A stretch of 64,000 bases of DNA from Streptosporangiaceae bacterium (GCA_019239975.1 JAFAZE010000117.1:1-64000); one strand, 5' to 3'. Counted from the first letter of the stretch, positions 28,725-37,220 are shown. Notes: generated by a model from the sequence alone, not told the origin. Numbers and translations are program-made.

Positions 28725-29669
28725 CTAGCCACAGGTGATGCCGTCGAACGCGCAGGCCTCGGGGGTTGTCTCCGGCCCTTGGGCTGTGAAGTAGACGTTC
28801 AGTGTGCCGCCTGGCGGCAGCGACTGATCGTAGCTGGCCGGCTGCAGCAGGAGGATGCCGTTGCTGACATACCCGGTCGCGTTCCAGAACGACGTGATCT
28901 GATCCTGCGGCAGCGCGACGACGATCTGCCAGTCGCTGACCGGCTGCGCGGTGTTGTTCGTGACCTGGACCTGCCCCTCGAACCCGCCCGGCCACCGGTG
29001 CGGGACGAAGTACGTGACAACCGTTGCCGGGCCGCGGCCCGCCGCGGTCTGGGGCTGAGCAGGACTCGGCGTCGCCGGGGCCGGCGGCGGGCTCGGCGGC
29101 GGGCTGGGCGCCGGTACCGCCCTCCGGTGGCGGGGCGGATGCTGGGCGCGGCGCGGGGGAGGCGGCCCCGCCGGCGCGCCCGCGGCGCCGCTCGGAGCGA
29201 TCACGGGCAGCGGCAGCGCCGTCGGTATGGGGAGGCCGGGTGCCGTGCCATGGCCGCCGGCGGCGATCCGCAGAATCGCCGTGCCGGCGAATGCGGCGAT
29301 CACCGTGAGGCCGACGAGCACCGCCGACGCCGTCATGGCGAGCCACCGCCGCCTGTCCGGCGAGCCGCCCGGCGAACGGCGCGCCGCGTCACCCGGCGGG
29401 CCCGGTCGGCCCGGCGCGCCCGCCCGGCCGTCGTCGCCCGGGAAATCGGGGCCCGGGAAATCGGGGCCCGGGGAATCGAGCAGCAGCAGGGTCGGGCGGT
29501 ACCGCTGGTTCCACTGCCGCGTGGTGTGATGGCGTCCCGCCGTCCGGCTGTCCATGGAGGGCCTGCCGGCTAACGCCGGGTCCGCTGACAGCGCTGACAG
29601 CGCTGACGCCGTTGGCGGCGTCTTCCCCGCGTTCCGGCACGTGTGTTGGTCATCCGTTGTCTCCCCCAA
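28725..29669 (-). CDS. Membrane-anchored protein with extracellular CBM2 domain
   Basis: Residues ~110-133 form one membrane segment (TASAVLVGLTVIAAFAG). Outside it a long Pro/Ala/Arg linker leads to a C-terminal carbohydrate-binding module 2 (about 218-314: WPGGFEGQVQVTNNTAQPVSDW, split by tryptophans, ending in a Cys pair). It likely binds cellulose or chitin at the cell surface; no catalytic domain is present. The start is uncertain. The open frame begins with TTG at 29669, but the GGGGGAG there is ideally placed for an ATG at 29653 in another frame (27 codons), and an in-frame ATG exists at 29555. A TCAGCGCTG tandem repeat lies in this N-terminal stretch. Confidence 0.75.
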   Translation of the reverse strand: MGETTDDQHTCRNAGKTPPTASALSALSADPALAGRPSMDSRTAGRHHTTRQWNQRYRPTLLLLDSPGPDFPGPDFPGDDGRAGAPGRPGPPGDAARRSPGGSPDRRRWLAMTASAVLVGLTVIAAFAGTAILRIAAGGHGTAPGLPIPTALPLPVIAPSGAAGAPAGPPPPRRAQHPPRHRRAVPAPSPPPSPPPAPATPSPAQPQTAAGRGPATVVTYFVPHRWPGGFEGQVQVTNNTAQPVSDWQIVVALPQDQITSFWNATGYVSNGILLLQPASYDQSLPPGGTLNVYFTAQGPETTPEACAFDGITCG

Positions 29670-29720
29670 CAGAGATAAGGATGCATCAAAGTAAGCCGTG
29701 AGCTTGTGAGTGTTCTATGC

Positions 29721-29760
29721 GTACATGTACCACTACTGTGACCGCCCCTGAAACTTTCAG
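29721..29760. promoter_or_regulatory. Palindromes upstream of the CBM2 gene
   Basis: GTACATGTAC (29721-29730) and CTGAAACTTTCAG (29748-29760) are both self-complementary in an AT-richer stretch upstream of the minus-strand CBM2 gene. They are candidate operator sites. Confidence 0.4.
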
Positions 29761-29802
29761 AGCAACACATAAGAAATTGTTAACGCTCACAACCCGCCGT
29801 GA

Positions 29803-29853
29803 CCAGGCCGTGAGCCCAGGCCGTGAGCCCAGGCCGTGAGCCAGGCCGCGAGC
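29803..29853. repeat. Tandem 13-bp repeat, four units
   Basis: CCAGGCCGTGAGC is repeated at 29803, 29816, 29829 (one base short) and 29841 (one substitution), between the CBM2 promoter and the end of the next minus-strand gene. Confidence 0.75.
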
Positions 29854-29865
29854 CCGCCCGCCGGG

Positions 29866-30558
29866 TCAGTGACCGTCGTGTGAGCGCGGGTCAGGGCGGT
29901 CCAGGTTCCAGTACCGGCTGATGGTCGCGACCCACCGGACCGGCTTTCCCTCGGCACGGCGCCCCGGCAGGAGCTGCATCCGCGCGATCACGCGCTGGCC
30001 GCCCTCGTAGTCCCCGTACAGCAGCTCCACCGTCCACGGGTCGCCGGCCTCGATCGTTTTCCTCGCCGCCGGGTAACGCGGATCTTCAGGATCCCGGAAC
30101 GCGGCCTGCCAGAACCCGGTGTCGGAAGGCGGTACATAGAGGTCCCTTTGCTGCTGCTGGAACTCCTCCAGCGGCGCATGCCCCGGGTTACGGTGCCACT
30201 CAGGATAGAAATGCCAGCCCCGCAGCACCGCCATCCCGCTGCCGACGTTGCGCAGCCCCACGGCCAGGTAGATCACGTCCTCCGCGGGCCCCTGCGAGCC
30301 ATCCCCGCCGCCGATCGCCGCGGCGCCGCCGCCGCCCTGGATCTCCAGCCACCTCTGGTCACCGAAGTTGACATTGAGCGGCGGATCGTCGGTCCGCGAC
30401 GGCGCGAGCACGGGGAGCAGCCCGGCGAGCAACGCCCGCTCGGCCACCCGGGCGGATGCGTTCGCGGACCGGATGGCGGCGAACGTGGCGAACGCCAGAA
30501 CCAGCGTCCCGAGAGCGGTCGCGACGCTGGCGACCGTCGACCAGTCGGCCGCGTTCAC
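29866..30558 (-). CDS. Membrane-anchored hypothetical protein
   Basis: An N-terminal transmembrane helix (VASVATALGTLVLAFATFAAI) is followed by a soluble domain of ~190 residues, rich in Trp and Asp/Pro (EWHRNPGH, LYVPPSDTGFW, RWVATISRYWNLD). I do not recognise the fold; similar single-helix proteins of unknown role occur in actinobacteria. The GTG start overlaps the stop of a 28-codon upstream ORF as GTGA, which suggests translational coupling. Confidence 0.65.
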   Translation of the reverse strand: MNAADWSTVASVATALGTLVLAFATFAAIRSANASARVAERALLAGLLPVLAPSRTDDPPLNVNFGDQRWLEIQGGGGAAAIGGGDGSQGPAEDVIYLAVGLRNVGSGMAVLRGWHFYPEWHRNPGHAPLEEFQQQQRDLYVPPSDTGFWQAAFRDPEDPRYPAARKTIEAGDPWTVELLYGDYEGGQRVIARMQLLPGRRAEGKPVRWVATISRYWNLDRPDPRSHDGH

Positions 30559-30641
30559 CAGCGCCCGCGGATCGTCGCGCGGAAGTACCTGTCGTAAAGG
30601 CTCTCGATTTTGCCGAGGATCACCTGCGCCAGCGGCTCCAT
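30555..30641 (-). CDS. Candidate 28-residue small protein upstream of the membrane hypothetical
   Basis: The ORF encodes MEPLAQVILGKIESLYDRYF followed by RATIRGRW, an amphipathic helix with a basic end. TAGGAT lies 8 nt before its ATG (leaderless-type spacing), and its TGA overlaps the GTG of the next gene by 4 nt, the standard coupling arrangement. Codon use resembles neighbouring genes. It may be a real small protein or a leader that couples translation of the membrane protein. Confidence 0.55.
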   Translation of the reverse strand: MEPLAQVILGKIESLYDRYFRATIRGRW

Positions 30642-30702
30642 GACTCGCGATCCTACCGATAACGCTTTGCCCGGCCCCGCCTGGCGTGCGCAGACTTGGA
30701 TC

Positions 30703-31995
30703 ATGACCGCGGAAACGGGCCCCGATCCCGGCGCGCTGACCGCCGGCCCGCTTGGCCGGGCGATGCTGGCTGAGCTGGCCGGCGTGGACCGGCTCAGGCT
30801 GCTCGCCGCGGCCGGCAGGCCGGTCCCGCCCGGCGTCGCGTTCCTCCGGGCGGAGGAGCGGCCCGGCCTGCGCGCTCGCTGGCCGCGCCGCACGCGCCGC
30901 GGCGCCACCGGGTGGCCGGAGTGGATGAATCCCGGCGGCGGTGTCACGGAGCTGATCGGGTCCGCCGTGGCTGAGGCCGTCAGGATTTCACCGAACGAGC
31001 GGTGGTTCACCGACCCGCTCGCCCTCCTCGGCCCGGTGGCCACTACGGCGGCGGGCTGGGCCTTCGGCTCTTACTTCTCCGAGATCGATCCGCTGCTCGC
31101 CGCCGCGGCGGCCCAGTTCCTCCCGCTCGCCGAGACCGTCGCCGCGGCGCCCGCGGCGGCCTGGTGGCGGACGCCGGCGGACCGGCGGCACCAGCGCTGG
31201 CTGGGCTGCGAGCATCGCCCCGCGCTGGCGCGGGGCGATGACGTGATACGCGCCATCGAGGCCGCGACGGAGCAGGAGCCGGGCTCCGCCGCCTCTGGTT
31301 CCGGCTCCGCCGCGTCCGGCTCCGCCGCGTCCGGCTCCGCCGCGTCTGGTTCCGGCTCCGCCGCCGCCGTGGCGGCGTCCCCGCCGCCCGCACCCGGCGC
31401 GCTGCGCGGCCCCGCCGCCGGCCCTCCTCCGGCTCCCTCCGCCGGCGGGCCAGCCGTCCCCGCCCCGTTCCCCGGGCCGGATGTGCCCGTCTCAGGCGCC
31501 TGGTGGTCCGGCCCCGTCTACGCCACGACGTGGACGAGCAGGGGGCCCATCGGCGGCCTCCCCGCCGTGGGACTCGCCGTTGCCGAAGACCCGCTGGGCG
31601 AGGAGGACTTCGAGGTCTGGGCCGTCGGGATCGACCCGGCCGCACGGGTGTACGAGGTCCACGGCCCTGACGACTGGGCCGCGCTGGTGGCCGCGTTTCC
31701 ACGGGACGTCACCGCGTCCCGGCGCGCCGACTGGACCAGGTGGACCGGCCACACGGGGATGTGGCTGCTCCCGGACTGGCCCTCGGTCGCCCGCGAGTGG
31801 GACGGCGTGCACGTGAGCGTGGCAGGCTACCTGTCCACCGCCGGCATGGCCCTGGGCATCGAGGGCGCCGCCACGCTGCTCGCCGGCTGGGACGCCGACC
31901 AGACCCTCTGGCTTCGCGACGTCTTCACCGGCACCCGCCACCTGGAGACGTGGTACGGCGAGCCCGGCGCTCCCGGCCAGTTCGTGACGCCGTGA
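30703..31995 (+). CDS. Unrecognised ~430-residue protein with Ala-Ser-Gly repeat linker
   Basis: I do not recognise this protein. It has an N-terminal helical domain (about 1-185, with Trp-rich WWRTPADRRHQRWLGCEH). A low-complexity linker of tandem SGSAA units and a Pro/Ala stretch follows (about 190-260), then a C-terminal domain of ~165 residues with many Trp and Asp (VYATTWTSRGPIGGLP, DDWAALVAAFP, LLPDWPSVAREWDGVHVS). No signal peptide or membrane segment is visible. The ATG at 30703 is 61 nt from the divergent small ORF, and a CAGACT box 6 nt upstream may make it leaderless. Confidence 0.6.
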   Translation: MTAETGPDPGALTAGPLGRAMLAELAGVDRLRLLAAAGRPVPPGVAFLRAEERPGLRARWPRRTRRGATGWPEWMNPGGGVTELIGSAVAEAVRISPNERWFTDPLALLGPVATTAAGWAFGSYFSEIDPLLAAAAAQFLPLAETVAAAPAAAWWRTPADRRHQRWLGCEHRPALARGDDVIRAIEAATEQEPGSAASGSGSAASGSAASGSAASGSGSAAAVAASPPPAPGALRGPAAGPPPAPSAGGPAVPAPFPGPDVPVSGAWWSGPVYATTWTSRGPIGGLPAVGLAVAEDPLGEEDFEVWAVGIDPAARVYEVHGPDDWAALVAAFPRDVTASRRADWTRWTGHTGMWLLPDWPSVAREWDGVHVSVAGYLSTAGMALGIEGAATLLAGWDADQTLWLRDVFTGTRHLETWYGEPGAPGQFVTP

Positions 31996-32022
31996 CCGCG
32001 AAACCCCACCCCCCGCGCCGCA

Positions 32023-32955
32023 CTAAAGATCACCAGCCACATCGCCGATCAGCGCGGCCAGGCGGTCGAGTCCGTAGCCGCCGATCAGCAGGCGTTCCTT
32101 TCCGCTTGCCAGCAGCTTGGCGGTCCAGTCGGTGAAGCCGCCGTCGCCGATCTCCTCCAGTACGCCGGCAAGCAGCGCATTCACCTTGAAGCAGACGTCG
32201 TGGTAATAACCGCGGCCAGCCGTGCGGTCGTGATCCATCACGACGGCAGCCGGCGTCGAAGCGAGTTCCGCGGCAGCCGCGGCCGCTATCCGCTCACCGG
32301 CGTCCGACAGCGGCGTCAGCGCCACCTGAACCCCGGGCAGCTCCGCGGCGAGAAGCCCGGCCACGGCGAAACGGAGGTGCTCGGCGAGCGCGGCCTGCTC
32401 GAACCGCCAGCTTCCCTCGTCCCGGCCGGCGGTGACCATGCCGAACAGGCCGAAGTGCGCCGACCAGCCCGCCGGGAATTGCTGGGCGCGGACCACCCGC
32501 TGTATCGCGGCCAGGCGCACGCTCCTTCCCGCATCCCGGCCGCGGCGTACCGCGGCCTCCAGTGCCAGGGCGTTCGTCGCATCGGCCGCTACCTCACAGG
32601 GGCGGATCGTTGTCACGATCTTGTGCTGGCTGACGGTTCCGAGCGCCGAGTGAGTCCCGAGCGGAACCAGCGGTGCGAGCGTCATCACCTCCACATTCGC
32701 GGGCAGACTGCCGGCCAGTATGTTCCCGGCGCGGCGAACCGACCGCCACGACGTGCCGCCAGGCTGGACGAACCGGTCGTGCCTGTAGCGGCGCAGGACA
32801 CTCGCCGGTGTCTGCCTGGCCGCGCGGCGCCTGATGACTTCGAGCATCACGCTGGCGAAGTCACTGCCGCTCAGCGCCGCGAGCCGCTCGACGGTTTCCA
32901 TTCCGCCGATCTCGCGCGCCACCCGGTCGAGCGCGCCGCTCGCATCGTCGTTCAT
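32023..32955 (-). CDS. Unrecognised soluble protein, possibly aaRS/HisZ-like
   Basis: A 310-residue protein with no signal peptide. Some segments (VMTLAPLVPLGTHSALGTVS, GYYHDVCFKVNA, LLIGGYGLDRLAALIGD near the C-terminus) vaguely recall class II aminoacyl-tRNA-synthetase paralogues such as HisZ, but I cannot assign motifs with confidence. CATGAT 6 nt before the ATG is a possible leaderless -10 box. It is convergent with the 430-residue protein and divergent from the quinone oxidoreductase-like gene. Confidence 0.6.
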   Translation of the reverse strand: MNDDASGALDRVAREIGGMETVERLAALSGSDFASVMLEVIRRRAARQTPASVLRRYRHDRFVQPGGTSWRSVRRAGNILAGSLPANVEVMTLAPLVPLGTHSALGTVSQHKIVTTIRPCEVAADATNALALEAAVRRGRDAGRSVRLAAIQRVVRAQQFPAGWSAHFGLFGMVTAGRDEGSWRFEQAALAEHLRFAVAGLLAAELPGVQVALTPLSDAGERIAAAAAAELASTPAAVVMDHDRTAGRGYYHDVCFKVNALLAGVLEEIGDGGFTDWTAKLLASGKERLLIGGYGLDRLAALIGDVAGDL

Positions 32956-33054
32956 GCCTTGATCATGCGAGACGGCGCAGGCCGCTCACCACTGGATTTC
33001 CGGGCGGCTGGCCGGCGATATGGTCCTCGGGAAAAGCGGCACGTACGCAAGGGC

Positions 33055-33060
33055 TACGCT
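33055..33060 (+). promoter_or_regulatory. -10 box TACGCT for a leaderless transcript
   Basis: TACGCT ends 6 nt before the ATG at 33067 with no ribosome-binding site. Confidence 0.55.
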
Positions 33061-33066
33061 GCATCC

Positions 33067-34038
33067 ATGAAGGCAGCCCTGTACACCAGCACCGGACCCG
33101 CGCGCCAGGTGCTGCGGGTCGACGAGGTAGACCGGCCGTTGCCCGGGCCAGGCGAGGTCCTGGTGCGGGTGCACGCCTCCGGCGTCAACCCCACCGACTG
33201 GAAGGCGCGCTCGGGCGCCTTTCCGCGGCCGGTCGACGGGTTCCAGATACCGCACCACGACGGCGCGGGGGTGATCGAGGCCGTCGGCGAGGGGGTCGAC
33301 CGGGCACGGATCGGCCAGCGAGTCTGGGTGTGGCTCGCCGCGCACGGCACGCGCTGGGGCACGGCCGCCGAATGGACGGTGGTGCCCGCGCGCCAGGCGA
33401 TGCCGCTGCCCGACGGGGTGTCGTTCGAGCTGGGCGCGATGCTCGGCGTGCCCGCGATGACCGCGCACCGCTGCCTGTTCGCGGACGGGCCGGTCACCGG
33501 CAAGGCGGTGCTGGTGGCGGGGGGCGCCGGCGCGGTCGGCCACTTCGCCATCGAGCTGGCCAAGTGGCGCGGCGCCAGGGTCGTGAGCACGGTGAGCACC
33601 CCGGAGAAGGCCGAGCTCGCCAGGAAGGCGGGCGCGGACCTGGTGGTGAACTACCGAGCCGCCGACGCCGCGGACCAGGTGCGCGGATTCGCGCCGGTCG
33701 CCGACCGGGTCGTGGAGGTCGCGCTGGGCGCGAACCTGGCGCTGGACCTGGCGGTTTCCGGGCCGCCGACCGTGATCGTCACCTACGCCGCCGACGGCCC
33801 GGACCCTGTGCTGCCGGTGCGGTCGTGCATGAGCGTCAACGTGACGCTGCGGTTCGTCCTGCTGTACGGGGTCCCCGCGGAGGCACTCGACGCCGCCGCG
33901 GCCGACGTGACCGCCGCGCTGTCCGCGGGACGGCTGACCGAGCTGCCGGTACACCGGTTCCCGCTGGCCGACATCGCGACGGCGCACGAGGCCGCGGAGC
34001 GCGGTGTCACCGGAAAGGTGATCGTCATCCCCGGCTGA
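33067..34038 (+). CDS. Zinc-independent NADPH:quinone oxidoreductase-like MDR protein
   Basis: The 323-residue medium-chain dehydrogenase/reductase has the GroES-like N-terminal domain (GPGEVLVRVHASGVNPTDWK) and the nucleotide-binding motif VAGGAGAVGHFAIELAK. The zinc-ligand cysteines of alcohol dehydrogenases are absent, which fits the quinone oxidoreductase branch. The substrate is unknown. The ATG at 33067 is preferred; the open frame extends far upstream but encodes shadow sequence of the divergent gene. Confidence 0.9.
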   Translation: MKAALYTSTGPARQVLRVDEVDRPLPGPGEVLVRVHASGVNPTDWKARSGAFPRPVDGFQIPHHDGAGVIEAVGEGVDRARIGQRVWVWLAAHGTRWGTAAEWTVVPARQAMPLPDGVSFELGAMLGVPAMTAHRCLFADGPVTGKAVLVAGGAGAVGHFAIELAKWRGARVVSTVSTPEKAELARKAGADLVVNYRAADAADQVRGFAPVADRVVEVALGANLALDLAVSGPPTVIVTYAADGPDPVLPVRSCMSVNVTLRFVLLYGVPAEALDAAAADVTAALSAGRLTELPVHRFPLADIATAHEAAERGVTGKVIVIPG

Positions 34039-34062
34039 TGGCGCGGCGGCGTTCCGGCGGGC

Positions 34063-34299
34063 TCAGCGCTTCGTGAAGCTCCCGGTGTCGTTCGTGCCGC
34101 CGTAGAAGAGCTTGACGCCGAGCCGGTCCTGCCGCCCGCTTCCGCCGCACTTGCGGCAGCGGCGGTACGTACCCTTGTACACGCTGCCGAAGTGACGGCC
34201 GGTCATGTTGCAGACCCGGCACTTCGTTAGCGGGTGAATGCGCAGTGAGACGAAATAGCCGACCGCCACCACGAGGCCAATGAGCACTAGAACTGACAC
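34063..34299 (-). CDS. Small membrane protein with zinc-ribbon CXXC pairs
   Basis: A 78-residue protein with one N-terminal transmembrane helix (VLVLIGLVVAVGYFVSL) and a cytosolic tail with CRVC and CRKCGGSGR, a DnaJ-type zinc ribbon. TKCRxCxxTGRHFGSVY is a pattern I know from small actinobacterial proteins of unknown role. GGGAG lies 8 nt before the GTG at 34299; the open frame begins 19 codons earlier at a TTG without such a site. Confidence 0.75.
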   Translation of the reverse strand: MSVLVLIGLVVAVGYFVSLRIHPLTKCRVCNMTGRHFGSVYKGTYRRCRKCGGSGRQDRLGVKLFYGGTNDTGSFTKR

Positions 34300-34420
34300 G
34301 TTTGCTGCTCCCGTCTTGACCGCGACGGAACCACCCGGTCGCCTGGTTCCCCGCAAACCAGGTGCCGGACTTGATCATGTCCCGCACGGGCCGGCCACCG
34401 CCGGCAGGCCCTCCCCTATA

Positions 34421-34436
34421 GGGTCACAACTGACCC
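34421..34436. terminator. Short perfect hairpin between the zinc-ribbon and TauE genes
   Basis: GGGTCA (34421-34426) pairs with TGACCC (34431-34436) around CAAC. It lies 40 nt behind the TauE-like stop and ahead of the zinc-ribbon gene, so it could end the former transcript or act as an operator for the latter. Confidence 0.35.
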
Positions 34437-34477
34437 TGGCGACAGGGTAGACGAAAGTAGTTATAGATGACAGTGAT

Positions 34478-35332
34478 TTAATCAGAGTTAATTGAGGTAT
34501 GTATTCCCAGGGGTAACAAGAGTTCCTTCAGTAAATTCAGCATCGTGAGCCACATCATAGGCCCGGCTAACCGGTAGGCGCTGAAGCCAAGCTTTACCGC
34601 GAGCGCGAGCCCGCACAGCGCGACGAAGACACGGAACGCGCGCCGCGGCAGCCTCCGCACCAGTTTGGGCCCGGTCAGGCCGCCCAGCAGGAACCCCGCG
34701 GCGAGCGGCGGGATGAAGGCCCAGCGGACCGGGGCGAAGATGGCGAACGCGATGGCCGCGACGCCGTTGGCCATGCCGATGATCGCGTTCTTCAGCGCGT
34801 TGAGCCTGATCAGGGGCTCGTCAATCATCGTGCCGAGCATCGCGAGCAGCAGTACCCCGCCCGCGGCGCCGAAATAGCCGACGTACATCGCGGCGCCGAA
34901 CAGGCCGGCGCGCCCGCCGCCGCCCTCGGCTCCGGGCCGCGGGGCCAGGCCGCCGATCCACGGCTGCGCGAGGAGCAGCAGCGAGGCCCCACCGATCAGC
35001 ACCGGCACCACCATGCCGAACACGCTCGCGGGTGCGAGCAGCAGGACCGCGGCCCCGGCTCCCCCGCCGAGGGCGGTGTACGCACCCAGCCGCAGCACCC
35101 GGCGTGCCTGCCCGGCGAGCTCGGGCCGCGAGCCGAGCACCGAGCCCACCCCGGTGAGCACAAGGGACATGGTGTTGGTGACGTTGGCCGTGAGCGGCGG
35201 GAGGCCGAGCGCGAGCAGCACCGGGTAGGACACGACGCTGGCCACGCTGGCGGCCGTGCTGAAGATGCCGCCGAGCGTGCCCGCGGCGATCACGATCAGG
35301 ACTTCAGGGACGCTCATCTGCGCCTCAATCAT
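34478..35332 (-). CDS. TauE/SafE-family membrane transporter
   Basis: A ~284-residue permease with eight hydrophobic segments, including GTLGGIFSTAASVASVVSYP near the N-terminus and GYFGAAGGVLLLAML in the middle, both family features. TauE/SafE proteins export sulfite, sulfoacetate or related anions; the substrate here is unknown. The start is ATG 35332 or ATG 35317; the longer open frame runs into Arg/His-rich antisense of the permease gene and is rejected. Confidence 0.85.
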   Translation of the reverse strand: MIEAQMSVPEVLIVIAAGTLGGIFSTAASVASVVSYPVLLALGLPPLTANVTNTMSLVLTGVGSVLGSRPELAGQARRVLRLGAYTALGGGAGAAVLLLAPASVFGMVVPVLIGGASLLLLAQPWIGGLAPRPGAEGGGGRAGLFGAAMYVGYFGAAGGVLLLAMLGTMIDEPLIRLNALKNAIIGMANGVAAIAFAIFAPVRWAFIPPLAAGFLLGGLTGPKLVRRLPRRAFRVFVALCGLALAVKLGFSAYRLAGPMMWLTMLNLLKELLLPLGIHTSINSD

Positions 35333-35361
35333 TGCCGGCGCTAATGATCCGCCCCACCGCC

Positions 35362-35382
35362 GCGAGCTGTGAGATTGCTCGC
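35362..35382 (-). terminator. Hairpin behind the carbohydrate ABC operon
   Basis: GCGAGC (35362-35367) pairs with GCTCGC (35377-35382), and CGCCG/CGGCG segments outside could extend it. It lies just behind the last permease stop on the minus strand. Confidence 0.4.
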
Positions 35383-35400
35383 ATCCCGGGCGGCGAAGCA

Positions 35401-36246
35401 TCACCCCTTCACGGCTCCGGCGGTCAGCCCCGACACGACGCTGCGCCTGAAGATGAACACGAGGATCCCGATCGGCACAACCGCTACCACGCTGGCCGCG
35501 AAGAGCGTGCCGTAGGGGACGGTGAACTGCGACCCGAACAGCGCGACACCCACCGGGATCGTCCGGTAGTCGTTGGAAACGTTGAACGACAGCGCCATCA
35601 GGAACTCGGTCCAGCAGGCGGTGAAGGTGAAGATCGCGGCCGTGAACAGCCCCGGCCACGCCTGCGGCAGGATGATCGACCAGATGGTGCGCAGCGGGTT
35701 CGCGCCGTCGATGCGGGCACTTTCCTCCATCTCGTGCGGAATCGCCAGGAAGTAGTTCCGCAGGATCCAGATCGCGAACGGCAGGAAGAACGCGGTGTAC
35801 GGGATGATCAGCGCCTGGTAGCTGTTCAGCCAGCCGATGTCGCGCAGCAGCGCGTACAGCGGCACCACCACCGCGATCTCCGGGAACACCGAGATCATCA
35901 GCAGGATCACCAGGATGGTGAACGTCCCGCGCATCGGCAGCCGCGCCATCGCGTATCCCGCCAGGGTGCCAAGGACGAGCACCAGCGCGGTCGCCGCCAC
36001 GGCCACGATGACCGAGTTCACGATGTAGCGGCCGAAAGTGTTCTGGCTGAACGCCACGTTGAAGTTCTGGACGCTGGCCGGGTGCGGGAGGTACTGCGGG
36101 GGGGATGCGCCGACGTTCGCCGGCGTCTTGAAGGCGCTGGCGATCATCCAGTACAGCGGGAGGGCGATGAAAAGGAACACGAGCAGGGCGGCGAGGTTGA
36201 CGCCGCTGAACACCCGGCGTTGTTTGTGACGTGAGCGGTTGCGCAT
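35401..36246 (-). CDS. Carbohydrate ABC transporter permease, MalG type
   Basis: A 281-residue binding-protein-dependent permease with six membrane segments and the EAA loop EMEESARIDGANPLRTIW, the site that docks the ATPase. The start is the ATG at 36246, 4 nt behind GGAGG and sharing one base with the stop of the upstream permease (TAATG), so translation is coupled. It forms a heterodimer with the next protein. Confidence 0.93.
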   Translation of the reverse strand: MRNRSRHKQRRVFSGVNLAALLVFLFIALPLYWMIASAFKTPANVGASPPQYLPHPASVQNFNVAFSQNTFGRYIVNSVIVAVAATALVLVLGTLAGYAMARLPMRGTFTILVILLMISVFPEIAVVVPLYALLRDIGWLNSYQALIIPYTAFFLPFAIWILRNYFLAIPHEMEESARIDGANPLRTIWSIILPQAWPGLFTAAIFTFTACWTEFLMALSFNVSNDYRTIPVGVALFGSQFTVPYGTLFAASVVAVVPIGILVFIFRRSVVSGLTAGAVKG

Positions 36247-37151
36247 TACGCCTCCCTTTCCGCCTGTGCGCGGAACACCCTGAGGAAGAGGAGGCACCCG
36301 ATCACCACCAGCAGCGCGGTGCTGGTGGCCACCGCCGCGCCGGGCCCGAAGTCAAGATCCCGGAACATGGCGTTGTAGGCCAGTATGGCCAGTGACTGGG
36401 TGCTGTACCCGGGTCCGCCGCTGGTGAGCACGAACGGCAGGTCGAACAGCCCGAACGCCTGCAGCACCCGGAACAGCACCGCCAGCGCGATCGTGGGCCT
36501 CAGCAGCGGGAACGTGATCCGCCAGAACGCCGTCCACCCGGACGCGCCGTCCACCTCGGCCGCCTCGTAGAAATCACGCGGAATCATGACCAGCCCCGCC
36601 AGCACGATGATCGCGACGAAGGGGGTGGTCTTCCAGATGTCGGCCACCATGAGCGCGGCGATCGCCGGCACCCGGGTGCCGAGGACCACCGGGGTGCCCA
36701 GCCCGATGTGCGAGAAGACCGTGTCGAGGATCCCGTAGGTCGGATTGTAGATGTAGCCCCAAAGCTGGGCGTTGATCACCGTGATCATCGACCACGGGAT
36801 CAGCAGCAGCGCCATCATCCAGCCACGGCCCGCGCTGAGCCGCTCCAGCACCAGCGCGATGGCGGTGCCGAGCACCACCTCCACCGCCACGGTGACCGCC
36901 GTGTAGACGATGGTGAAGAACAGCGCGTACCGCCACTGGGCGGCGTGGAACATTATCGAGTAGTTGCTTCCGGTGATCCCGGACAGGCTGAAGCCCGAAC
37001 CGGTGGCGTTGACGTTGGACACGCTCATCGCGATCGCGTAGGCGATCGGGAAGACCGTGACGGCGGCGATCACGGTCAGCGCCGGCGCCGACAGCCCCCA
37101 GCCGAGCCTGGCGAGCTTCCGCCGGAAGACGTCAGATCGACGTGTGCTCAT
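36246..37151 (-). CDS. Carbohydrate ABC transporter permease, MalF/UgpA type
   Basis: A 301-residue permease with six hydrophobic segments and the EAA motif DFYEAAEVDGASGWTAFW. The start follows GGGAGAGCACC. It is the partner of the MalG-type permease; the order binding protein, MalF-type, MalG-type is the usual one. No ATPase gene follows, so it probably uses a shared multitask ATPase of the MsiK type encoded elsewhere (inference from related actinobacteria). Confidence 0.93.
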   Translation of the reverse strand: MSTRRSDVFRRKLARLGWGLSAPALTVIAAVTVFPIAYAIAMSVSNVNATGSGFSLSGITGSNYSIMFHAAQWRYALFFTIVYTAVTVAVEVVLGTAIALVLERLSAGRGWMMALLLIPWSMITVINAQLWGYIYNPTYGILDTVFSHIGLGTPVVLGTRVPAIAALMVADIWKTTPFVAIIVLAGLVMIPRDFYEAAEVDGASGWTAFWRITFPLLRPTIALAVLFRVLQAFGLFDLPFVLTSGGPGYSTQSLAILAYNAMFRDLDFGPGAAVATSTALLVVIGCLLFLRVFRAQAEREA

Positions 37152-37173
37152 GGTGCTCTCCCTGTGCCCGGGT

Positions 37174-37207
37174 GGTCCTGGCCCGGCGTCCGTGCCGGGC
37201 CAGGACC
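37174..37207 (-). promoter_or_regulatory. Intercistronic 14-bp hairpin between binding protein and permease genes
   Basis: The stem of 14 bp (37174-37187 with 37194-37207) is perfect, with a 6-nt loop, and fills most of the 69-nt gap. Strong stem-loops here are known in other sugar ABC operons to protect the binding-protein mRNA or cause partial termination, so that the binding protein is made in excess. Confidence 0.7.
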
Positions 37208-37220
37208 CACGGTCAGGCCG

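Noticed and set aside
32200-33066. N-terminal extension of the quinone oxidoreductase frame
   Set aside because: The frame upstream of 33067 is antisense to the minus-strand hypothetical, and the family N-terminus starts at 33067.
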